Shown here piece after piece: positions 1-4,732 of a DNA stretch of 8,733 bases. This stretch comes from Lachnospiraceae bacterium (lineage in GTDB: Bacteria > Bacillota > Clostridia > Lachnospirales > Lachnospiraceae). The notes beneath the pieces were generated by a model that was not told where the DNA came from, made no database searches, and was given only the letters and a program-made list of their open reading frames with translations. Position 1 is the first letter of the stretch. Every line of letters starts with the position of its first letter. The position numbers were made by a program, and so were the translations under genes. Location: assembly GCA_017615375.1 (NCBI GenBank), contig JAGAAH010000089.1, positions 1-8,733 of the forward strand, given 5' to 3'.

Positions 1-180
1 AATGGCGAGTATCGTTGTTTATATAGAATGTAAAAAATAATGTACATAGCATGGGATATAATGTTTATATAAAACAAATATTCCAAGGAGGTTTTATGGA
101 TTGACTATTATTAGATAAAGAGTATATTAAAGGTACAAGCTCGTATTGAGTTTGATAATAACAACGAGGAGATTATTAAA
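1..180 (+). other. Leader region upstream of the repeat protein
   Basis: No convincing gene lies here. A TATAAT hexamer at 57-62 could be a -10 box, but I see no -35 at the right distance. A near-perfect Shine-Dalgarno AAGGAGG at 85-91 is followed by ATG at 96, which reads only Met-Asp before TGA at 102-104. This is either a two-codon leader peptide or the wreck of an older gene start. The real gene uses its own GAGGAG at 166-171. The first bases may include the end of an upstream gene (a frame ends with TAA at 31-33), but too little is present to decide. Confidence 0.35.
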
Positions 181-468
181 ATGAAGGTTTATCAAGGAAA
201 TTCAACTTTTGGAACCCCAGCTTTCACTGTTGACAAAAACAAGGTATATCAAGGAAATTCGACTTTTGGAACTCCTTTTTACACAATTAACAATAATAAA
301 GTATATCAGGGAAATTCGACCTGGGGAACGCCTGCATTTACGATAGTTAATGATAAAGTATATCAGGGAAATTCAACTTTTGGAACGCCAGCCTACACGA
401 TAGTTAATGATAAGGTATATCAGGGGAAATCGACCTGGGGAACACCGGCATTTACATTGAAGTTTTAA
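181..468 (+). CDS. Small five-repeat protein (5 x 19 residues), possible closed beta toroid
   Basis: This 95-residue protein is one Met followed by five head-to-tail 19-residue repeats, the last being 18. The consensus is KVYQGNSTFGTPAFTIVND. The fixed core is VYQG-(N/K)-S-T-(F/W)-GTP, then an alternating aromatic/hydrophobic strand. The variable residue after ST is F, F, W, F, W in order. No signal peptide, membrane segment, Cys or catalytic motif is seen, so it is probably cytosolic. The G-x-S-x-x-G beta-turn pattern and the exact count of five resemble the small five-fold 'beta-flower' type repeat proteins known from Bacteroidota. That structural comparison is inference from pattern alone. 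The start is set by GAGGAG at 166-171, nine bases before ATG. It is monocistronic, with a terminator 15 bases after the stop. The function is unknown; a ligand-binding or lectin-like scaffold is one option. Confidence 0.85.
   Translation: MKVYQGNSTFGTPAFTVDKNKVYQGNSTFGTPFYTINNNKVYQGNSTWGTPAFTIVNDKVYQGNSTFGTPAYTIVNDKVYQGKSTWGTPAFTLKF
184..465 (+). repeat. Five tandem 57-bp coding repeats
   Basis: Units begin at 184, 241, 298, 355 and 412, each 57 bp except the last (54 bp plus stop). They encode the 19-residue units of the small repeat protein. Units 3 and 4 share their 3' part (the IVND end), units 3 and 5 share the STWGTP stretch at base level, and units 1 and 2 share the CAAGGAAATTC spelling. 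This mosaic suggests stepwise duplication or gene conversion between units. Synonymous differences show the array is not brand new. Confidence 0.9.
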
Positions 469-481
469 TAGTTAAAGTTTA

Positions 482-516
482 AGAGGCGTAGCATTAGGCT
501 ACGCCTTTATTTTGTT
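482..516 (+). terminator. Rho-independent terminator after the repeat protein
   Basis: A perfect 9-bp stem AGGCGTAGC (484-492) pairs with GCTACGCCT (498-506) across a 5-base loop and is followed by TTTATTTTGTTTG. It ends transcription of the 95-residue protein gene. It could also work on the minus strand. Its core is nearly identical to the hairpin at 4213-4236. Confidence 0.85.
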
Positions 517-638
517 TGTTGCTGAGTATCTTTATGTAACGGGAATCCTTCCGGCACGAGTTTATCGACATACGCTGCGATTCTATAAGCCATCTTTATG
601 GGAATTACGAAGAATAAGTTTGTCAAGTATATTGCATT
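507..638 (-). pseudogene. Possible 3' remnant of a lost minus-strand gene
   Basis: Reading the minus strand, an open frame ends with TAA at 507-509, directly before the hairpin that would terminate it. The last ~40 residues look protein-like: a hydrophobic stretch (LFFVIPIKMAYRIAAYV) followed by DKLVPEGFPLHKD and a polar QQQTK end. The coding-like character fades upstream of about 638, and the frame then runs into the start of the divergent membrane-protein gene. I do not recognise the family. The best reading is the C-terminal stump of a deleted gene, but a chance open frame in an intergenic stretch of ~185 bases cannot be excluded. Confidence 0.3.
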
Positions 639-691
639 TTGATGTGGATGCTGTAAACTAGAATACAAATAATTACTGGGGGGATGTATTA

Positions 692-1573
692 ATGAAATTA
701 AGTGAAAGATTTTGGACCAAAGCGTTTTTAATTCTGGCATTAGTATTTGTTATTTTGTTTTCGCACTTTGTATGCAGAAATGAAGTAACGAAGATGCCTT
801 TTATTAACCAATCTGTAGAGCACTTGGATGATGCACAGTCTATGGTTTTGAAAATATCTGCGTCAACCTTAACCGTTTCATACTTTATATCCCTTCTTCC
901 GGATGACCATGCGTCACCGTTAGCAGGTACATTGGCTGATTTTTCAAAATATTTTGTATTGCTTTTGGGTATGATTTTTCTGGAAAGATTGATGGTTCTT
1001 GAGGGAATACCGTTAGTTTTCTCTATTATTATTCCGGCAAGCTGCTTTTTCTTTATGTTGTTTATTCTTTTCAAAAAGGAAATTCTTAAAAAAATCGGAC
1101 TTAAGTTATTGGTTTTCGGGATAGCTGTATTGCTTGTAGTACCTTGCGGAACTTATTTGTCACAAACAATCGGTGATAGGTATCTGGGTTATGTTAATGA
1201 CACAATCACAAAGGCAGAAGCCGGTTCTGAGGTTATCGATGATTCAGTGTCGATGGAGACCGGTGATAAGAGCTTTTATGAAAAGGTTTCTGCACTGTTT
1301 CAAACAGCAGTAAATGGCTTAAAGGATTATATTAATTACTTCAAAAATATAATTGAGAGATTTATAACTTCAATTGCGATAATGATTATTATATACTGCG
1401 GTATACCGTTTATTACATTTGTGATTTTCATTTGGATTTTGAATCAATTATTCCAGTTCCAGTCATTTCAGGTATTGGGAGATAAGCTTATCAGGCGAAG
1501 AAGGAAACCGGAGCTTCAAGATGATAAGTTAGAGTTTCCGGATGATAAGTTAAGGGATGACAAGGAGGATTAA
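692..1573 (+). CDS. Hypothetical multi-spanning membrane protein
   Basis: This 293-residue membrane protein belongs to no family I recognise. Hydrophobic segments are seen near residues 10-28, 52-68 (weak), 83-102, 105-126, 135-154 and 222-251. Between the fifth and last lies a soluble loop of about 65 residues rich in Asp, Glu and Lys, probably one exposed domain. After the last segment comes a basic patch (RRRRK, ~268-272) and an acidic tail in which DDKL occurs twice, followed by DDKED. At DNA level GATGATAAGTTA is repeated at 1520-1531 and 1541-1552. The start ATG follows a G-rich ribosome site (GGGGGG, 678-683). The next gene starts two bases after its stop, so the two are almost certainly cotranscribed and perhaps form one envelope complex. 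Confidence 0.8.
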   Translation: MKLSERFWTKAFLILALVFVILFSHFVCRNEVTKMPFINQSVEHLDDAQSMVLKISASTLTVSYFISLLPDDHASPLAGTLADFSKYFVLLLGMIFLERLMVLEGIPLVFSIIIPASCFFFMLFILFKKEILKKIGLKLLVFGIAVLLVVPCGTYLSQTIGDRYLGYVNDTITKAEAGSEVIDDSVSMETGDKSFYEKVSALFQTAVNGLKDYINYFKNIIERFITSIAIMIIIYCGIPFITFVIFIWILNQLFQFQSFQVLGDKLIRRRRKPELQDDKLEFPDDKLRDDKED

Positions 1574-1575
1574 AA

Positions 1576-2259
1576 ATGAAGAAGAAGTTACTTGTTATCG
1601 GTTGCGGTTTATTAGTAATTCTGTCGGGGCTTATTGTGTGCTTATATTGGAATAAATCACCGGAAGGTGCAGGATACAAGGATCAATTAGAAGAAGTAGA
1701 CCCGAATACATTGGTTTTGTCTGATCCAACAATAAGAGTGACATTTGAAGAAGTAATACTATCACAGCCAAAAGAAACGAGAAAGCTCGTAGTATTTGAG
1801 CAGAATGCCACTGTAAAAGCGAAGGTTGAGAATCGTGTTTTTGAACACATTGATTGGAGTGCACTTACAAGGTCGCAAACAGTATCTTATACTGCTACCG
1901 GAAGCTTTGTTGTAGATTTAAGTAATCTATCGAAAAACGATATAGTTGATGACAAAAATAATAAGATTCTTACTATTAAGATTGACCATCCGATGCTTGA
2001 TAAGATAGAAGTGGATCCTAATAAGATTAAAATTGGTGATACACAGAGAGGCTTGTTGACATTTGGTAATATCAGACTTACATTAGAGGATTATATTTCG
2101 ATTGAAAAAAGCATTCAAAAGCAATTTAAATCGAAATTCGATACATCTGCAAACGGGCAAAAAGCTGATGACACGGCCTTAGAAATGGTCAAGAAAATAT
2201 ATGAGCCGATTGTAAAGGCTGTAGATGGCGCATATACAGTTATTATTGAATTTAAATAA
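1576..2259 (+). CDS. DUF4230-like membrane-anchored protein
   Basis: This 227-residue protein has a positively charged N-terminus, one membrane segment (about residues 5-25), then an extracytoplasmic domain of about 200 residues. The layout resembles DUF4230 proteins: an opening beta region, a central Y-x-A-x-G-x-F-V-V-D-L-S-N-L strand motif (~105-118), an I-K-I-D-H-P-M-L-D-K-I-E-V-D segment (~134-147), and a helical C-terminal part ending in a beta strand (TVIIEFK). The family has no established biochemical role. AAGGAGG at 1562-1568 sets the ATG. A VIGC sequence at residues 7-10 resembles a lipobox but leaves too short a hydrophobic region, so I favour an uncleaved anchor. It is two bases downstream of the multi-spanning membrane protein gene, with the traX remnant immediately after. 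The family assignment is from memory of its pattern. Confidence 0.6.
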   Translation: MKKKLLVIGCGLLVILSGLIVCLYWNKSPEGAGYKDQLEEVDPNTLVLSDPTIRVTFEEVILSQPKETRKLVVFEQNATVKAKVENRVFEHIDWSALTRSQTVSYTATGSFVVDLSNLSKNDIVDDKNNKILTIKIDHPMLDKIEVDPNKIKIGDTQRGLLTFGNIRLTLEDYISIEKSIQKQFKSKFDTSANGQKADDTALEMVKKIYEPIVKAVDGAYTVIIEFK

Positions 2260-2275
2260 CGACGGAGGACAAAAC

Positions 2276-2505
2276 TTGGATAAGATTAAGAAAATAGGCT
2301 TAAACTCGAATCAAATAAAGGTAATTGCAATCATTGCTATGACTATCGACCATGTAACTTGGCTTCTTTTTCCGGGATGCAGTATAATAGCGAAAGAGGA
2401 AGCTGGAAAGGTATGAAATGGTTCTTCTATATCTATTATCCGGCACATTTATTTGTTATAGGAATACTAAGAGTAATCATAGGAAACGGAAGTGTTTTCC
2501 CGTAG
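2276..2505 (+). pseudogene. traX: traX-like gene with a large internal deletion
   Basis: TraX-family proteins are multi-spanning membrane proteins; F-plasmid TraX acetylates pilin, but chromosomal Bacillota versions are of unclear role. Here a normal N-terminus starts at TTG 2276 behind GGAGG (2264-2268): LDKIKKIGLNSNQIKVIAII, continuing AMTIDHVTWLLFPG, a typical TraX opening. That frame ends at TGA 2414-2416. A different frame then carries a typical TraX C-terminus, YNSERGSWKGMKWFFYIYYP through AHLFVIGILRVIIGN to TAG at 2503-2505. The two pieces meet near 2375-2390 in different frames. Intact members exceed 200 residues, so roughly two thirds of the gene is missing. It follows the DUF4230-like gene by 16 bases and may once have been third in that operon. 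A translated 46-residue N-terminal stub is possible but probably non-functional. Confidence 0.75.
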
Positions 2506-2509
2506 GAGC

Positions 2510-2608
2510 ATTCCGATTTTATTCTTATTTTATAAAAAGCACCTTCCGATTTTATTCCTTTTTTAATTAAATTGACATCCGATTTTATTCCTTAGATAAT
2601 GGGGTCAG
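2510..2608 (+). repeat. Three tandem 33-bp repeats with a conserved CCGATTTTATTC core
   Basis: The 12-base core CCGATTTTATTC starts at 2513, 2546 and 2579, exactly 33 bp apart. TTCCGATTTTATTC is fully shared by copies 1 and 2, and CCGATTTTATTCCTT by copies 2 and 3. The remaining bases of each unit are AT-rich and poorly conserved. The array follows the truncated traX directly. Regularly spaced repeats of this kind can be protein-binding arrays or the end of a mobile element; IS21-family ends, for example, carry repeated transposase-binding sites. No transposase is present here. The third core lies between the -35 and -10 of a promoter. Confidence 0.8.
2572..2600 (+). promoter_or_regulatory. 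Strong sigma-A promoter for the His-tailed EamA gene
   Basis: TTGACA (2572-2577) and GATAAT (2595-2600) are separated by exactly 17 bases, giving 11 of 12 matches to the vegetative consensus. Transcription would begin near 2607, leaving a leader of about 44 bases before the ATG at 2651. The spacer contains the third copy of the 33-bp repeat core, so a factor binding that repeat would occlude the promoter. Confidence 0.7.
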
Positions 2609-2629
2609 ACCCTGTTAATACTGTTAATA
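2599..2629 (+). repeat. GGGGTCAGACCC palindrome with tandem CTGTTAATA
   Basis: ATGGGGTCAGACCC (2599-2612) contains the perfect inverted repeat GGGTC-A-GACCC. A directly repeated 9-mer CTGTTAATA follows at 2612-2620 and 2621-2629. A related element, ATGGGGTCAGGCACC, lies at 4696-4710 and also has TTGTTAATA next to it. Such GGGGTCAG sequences recur in many bacterial genomes. I associate them with REP-like or IS200-type transposase (Y1_Tnp) elements, but that link is from memory and unverified. The palindrome sits at the predicted transcription start of the next gene. Confidence 0.55.
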
Positions 2630-2650
2630 AATTGTAAATGAGGGTTTTGT

Positions 2651-3697
2651 ATGACTATGAGAAAGCTTAAGGCAATTATATATGCATTATTGGCAGCTGT
2701 CTTTTATGCGATAAATGTTCCGATATCCAAAATGCTGCTTGAACATGTCGGCGAGACAACTATGGCTGCACTTTTATACCTTGGTGCGGGTGTTGGCATT
2801 AGTATTCTTTCGGTATTCATGAAAAAAGACAGAAAGAATTCCGAGAAACTATCAGGAAATGACCTGCCGTATGTAATCGGAATGATTGTGCTTGATATTG
2901 CGGCACCAATATTCATGATGATAGGTATAAGCAGGGGAACATCTGCAAATGCATCTCTTCTGGGGAATTTTGAGATAGTAGCTACAACAATTATCGCATT
3001 AATTGTGTTCAAGGAAGCGGTAACGAAGAGATTGTGGCTGGCGATAGGACTTATAACTTTGTCAAGCGTTATGCTAAGTTTTGAAGGAACAGATAGTTTT
3101 TCTTTTTCCTATGGATCTCTATTTGTGCTTGCAGCTACAGCTTGCTGGGGATTGGAAAATAACTGTACAAGGAAAATATCTTCTAAGGATACATACGAGA
3201 TTGTTATACTGAAGGGTATTTTTTCGGGGCTGGGAGCTCTGATTATCGCTTTTATCATACATGAGAGTTTCCCTGAATGGAAGTATATTGCCATCGCGCT
3301 TATTCTGGGATTTGTGGCATACGGAATGAGCATTTTCCTTTATGTAAGAGCACAGAATGTATTGGGAGCAGCCAAGACAAGTGCATATTACGCAGTGGCT
3401 CCGTTTGCGGGAGCATTTCTTTCATTTGTCTTTTTGAAAGAAACACTGTCATGGATGTACATGTTGGCTCTAATAGTGATGCTAATAGGATCTGTGGTGG
3501 TCGTTACAGATACATTGATTCGTTATCATTCCCATGAGCATCAGCATACATTTACTCATACACATGACGGAAGCACACATGAGCATACAATTACACATAT
3601 ACATGATCATGCTCATTATGTGACGGATTCAAAGCATGGTCATCATCATTCAAAACAGGAACTTGAGCAGGAGCCGGGAGCTGTACATATAGGGTGA
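2651..3697 (+). CDS. DMT/EamA-family permease with histidine-rich C-terminal tail
   Basis: This 348-residue drug/metabolite-superfamily transporter has two EamA repeats, about residues 5-142 and 152-288, each with roughly five membrane segments. Family landmarks include the opening AVFYAINVPISKMLL, a conserved GNFEIVATTIIALIVFKE (~105-122) and the equivalent second-half stretch AYYAVAPFAGAFLSFVFLKE (~245-264). These proteins export or import small metabolites; the substrate cannot be read from sequence. Beyond the usual end (~290) is a cytosolic tail with 16 histidines in 41 residues (293-333), in HxH and HTHDGSTHEH patterns, as in the metal-binding loops of zinc and nickel transporters and chaperones. 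Metal sensing or metal-linked transport is inference. GAGGG (2640-2644) supports the ATG at 2651; ATG 2657 is a less well spaced alternative. It probably forms an operon with the GNAT gene. Confidence 0.88.
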   Translation: MTMRKLKAIIYALLAAVFYAINVPISKMLLEHVGETTMAALLYLGAGVGISILSVFMKKDRKNSEKLSGNDLPYVIGMIVLDIAAPIFMMIGISRGTSANASLLGNFEIVATTIIALIVFKEAVTKRLWLAIGLITLSSVMLSFEGTDSFSFSYGSLFVLAATACWGLENNCTRKISSKDTYEIVILKGIFSGLGALIIAFIIHESFPEWKYIAIALILGFVAYGMSIFLYVRAQNVLGAAKTSAYYAVAPFAGAFLSFVFLKETLSWMYMLALIVMLIGSVVVVTDTLIRYHSHEHQHTFTHTHDGSTHEHTITHIHDHAHYVTDSKHGHHHSKQELEQEPGAVHIG

Positions 3698-3769
3698 GCG
3701 GCAATGAAACTTAAGAATGCATCGGTTTCTGATATAAGTGGGGACGGCGATGTAGAAGGAGGTATGAAC

Positions 3770-4180
3770 GTGGAAATAAGAGAATATAAGGAATATAACG
3801 AAGAAGAAATAGTTCGACTTTATACGGCAGTTGGATGGAAAGCATATATAGAGAATTTGCCTGCTTTGCGAGAGGGATATAAGAATTCCATGCTGATTCT
3901 GGCTGCGTATGAAGGTGATGAGCTTTTAGGCATTATAAGAGCCGTCGGAGACGGTGCAACAATAGTATTTGTGCAGGATATTATTGTATTTCCCGATAAG
4001 CAAAGAAAAGGAATCGGAACAGCTTTATTAAAGGCTGTGTTGGATAGGTATTCCAATGTGCGTCAGATAGAACTTGTTACCGATAATACGGCAAAAACAG
4101 TAGCATTCTATAAATCAATCGGATTCTCGGAAATGTCCGAAATAGGATGCTGCGGATTTATGTTCACGGGGCGCAGATAA
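3770..4180 (+). CDS. GNAT-family N-acetyltransferase
   Basis: This is a cytosolic acetyl-CoA-dependent N-acyltransferase of about 136 residues with the full GNAT fold in order: an N-terminal strand and helix (EIREYKEYNEEEIVRLY), a central strand pair (ILAAYEGDELLGIIRAVGDG), motif A with strand VQDIIVFPDKQ and the pyrophosphate loop Q-R-K-G-I-G-T, and motif B ending NTAKTVAFYKSIGF. The substrate is unknown. The start is uncertain. AAGGAGG at 3756-3762 is ideally spaced for GTG 3770, is too close to ATG 3764, and would be internal for ATG 3704. The extra N-terminal residues from 3704 (rich in Gly, Asp, Ser) do not look like GNAT sequence. It lies about 70 bases after the EamA gene with no terminator between, and ends at a bidirectional hairpin. 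Confidence 0.85.
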   Translation: MEIREYKEYNEEEIVRLYTAVGWKAYIENLPALREGYKNSMLILAAYEGDELLGIIRAVGDGATIVFVQDIIVFPDKQRKGIGTALLKAVLDRYSNVRQIELVTDNTAKTVAFYKSIGFSEMSEIGCCGFMFTGRR

Positions 4181-4212
4181 CACAGGTTAAGCATAAAGAC
4201 ATTTGAAGAAAT

Positions 4213-4240
4213 AGGGCGTAGCTTAGGCTACGCCCTTATT
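4213..4240. terminator. Bidirectional terminator between GNAT and HAD genes
   Basis: A perfect 10-bp stem AGGGCGTAGC (4213-4222) pairs with GCTACGCCCT (4227-4236) across a TTAG loop, followed by TTATT on the plus strand and TATTTCTT on the minus strand. It serves the convergent GNAT and HAD genes. The last two sense codons and the TAG of the HAD gene lie inside the hairpin, so its minus-strand mRNA ends almost at the stop codon. The stem is near-identical to the one at 484-506. Confidence 0.8.
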
Positions 4241-4551
4241 GTATCCGGTAATATTGCTTTGTCGTCTATATAATAGTCGCAGGTTATCTTACGGGAATTG
4301 TTACCGTAGAGTTCAACGATTTCCGGAAGATTATCATTTATGGCATCAAAGGTAAGCTCATAGTCGCGACACCAGGAGACTGCACGATCTAAGGCTTCTC
4401 CGGCGCGGCAAGTCCATAATATGAGCTTGTTGCCTTGTTCCTTCTGGGAAATAAGATATTCAATTAGAGGTCTGTTGGGTTCGCCAAGCTCCGGCCAATT
4501 GCTGTAGCAAAGGGTTCCGTCGAAGTCTACGGCTATAATGCTGTAATCCAT
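4228..4551 (-). CDS. Small HAD-superfamily hydrolase (BT0820-like)
   Basis: This 107-residue HAD-fold protein is a minimal phosphatase-type enzyme without an obvious cap domain. Motif I is V-D-F-D-G-T-L with nucleophile Asp9 and acid/base Asp11. Motif II is the Thr of LILWTCR (Thr47). A Lys (88) in RKITCDYYIDD is placed for motif III, and the Asp96-Asp97 pair would bind magnesium. All catalytic residues expected of an active enzyme are present. The substrate is unknown. Similar short HAD proteins occur in Bacteroides, Clostridia and phages. The ATG at 4549-4551 follows GGAG on the minus strand. Upstream are a good promoter and two LexA-like boxes, suggesting DNA-damage control, which would be unusual for this family. 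The gene ends inside the terminator hairpin it shares with the convergent GNAT gene. Confidence 0.82.
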   Translation of the reverse strand: MDYSIIAVDFDGTLCYSNWPELGEPNRPLIEYLISQKEQGNKLILWTCRAGEALDRAVSWCRDYELTFDAINDNLPEIVELYGNNSRKITCDYYIDDKAILPDTIRA

Positions 4552-4586
4552 ACGTACTCCAATCTGATTCTAAATCTTCCTACATA

Positions 4587-4600
4587 GCAAACGTTTGTTC
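4587..4600. promoter_or_regulatory. LexA/SOS-like box 1 (downstream of the HAD start point)
   Basis: GCAAACGTTTGTTC, on the minus strand GAACAAACGTTTGC. It fits the Bacillota LexA pattern GAAC-N4-GTTC with one mismatch in a half-site. It lies about 8-21 bases after the predicted transcription start of the HAD gene, where a bound repressor would block elongation or initiation. Confidence 0.5.
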
Positions 4601-4614
4601 TAATGTGTATTATT

Positions 4615-4643
4615 AATATAGCACGAATCGAACATTTGTTCAA
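4615..4643 (-). promoter_or_regulatory. Promoter of the HAD gene
   Basis: On the minus strand TTGAAC (4643-4638) and TATATT (4620-4615) are 17 bases apart. This gives a start near 4608 and a leader of about 57 bases. The -35 is embedded in LexA-like box 2, and box 1 follows the start, a two-operator arrangement typical of tightly repressed SOS promoters. Confidence 0.6.
4629..4642. promoter_or_regulatory. LexA/SOS-like box 2 (over the HAD -35)
   Basis: CGAACATTTGTTCA contains the perfect half-sites GAAC-ATTT-GTTC, the classical LexA (DinR) operator arrangement of Gram-positive bacteria. The box overlaps the -35 hexamer of the minus-strand HAD promoter and lies about 27 bases upstream of the plus-strand -10, so either or both genes could be affected. 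It is centred 41 bp from box 1, close to four helical turns. Confidence 0.6.
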
Positions 4644-4665
4644 GATATAAAATTGTGAAATTTTC

Positions 4666-4674
4666 TGGTATAAT
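4666..4674 (+). promoter_or_regulatory. Extended -10 promoter for the PNPOx-ABC operon
   Basis: TGGTATAAT has the TGn extension plus a perfect TATAAT (4669-4674). No good -35 is found 17 bases upstream, which extended -10 promoters tolerate. The start would be near 4681, with a leader of about 52 bases that includes the GGGGTCAGGCACC element. Confidence 0.55.
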
Positions 4675-4695
4675 TTACTTGTTAATAATTTGTTC

Positions 4696-4710
4696 ATGGG
4701 GTCAGGCACC
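4696..4710 (+). repeat. Second GGGGTCAG element in a gene leader
   Basis: ATGGGGTCAGGCACC shares ATGGGGTCAG with the element at 2599-2612 and is an imperfect inverted repeat. TTGTTAATA lies just upstream (4679-4687), matching the TGTTAATA motif next to the first copy, though on the opposite side. It falls in the untranslated leader, 22 bases before the PNPOx start codon. Confidence 0.5.
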
Positions 4711-4732
4711 TAAATGAAAGGAAGGTAAAACT

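Noticed and set aside
673..1074. Minus-strand open frame of 133 codons over the membrane-protein gene
   Set aside because: It is antisense to a frame with clear membrane segments, a ribosome site and a coupled downstream gene, and its product has no recognisable features.
1597..1608. Lipobox (VIGC) making the DUF4230-like protein a lipoprotein
   Set aside because: The Cys is at residue 10 with too short a hydrophobic stretch before it, and the hydrophobic segment continues well past it, so a membrane anchor fits better.
2510..2608. 33-bp spaced repeats as a CRISPR array
   Set aside because: Only a 12-17 base core is conserved, the intervening bases are low-complexity AT rather than unique spacers, there are just three copies, and no cas gene is present.
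3704..3769. Longer GNAT protein starting at ATG 3704
   Set aside because: The added residues are low-complexity and unlike GNAT N-termini, and a near-perfect AAGGAGG lies inside this stretch at the right distance for GTG 3770.
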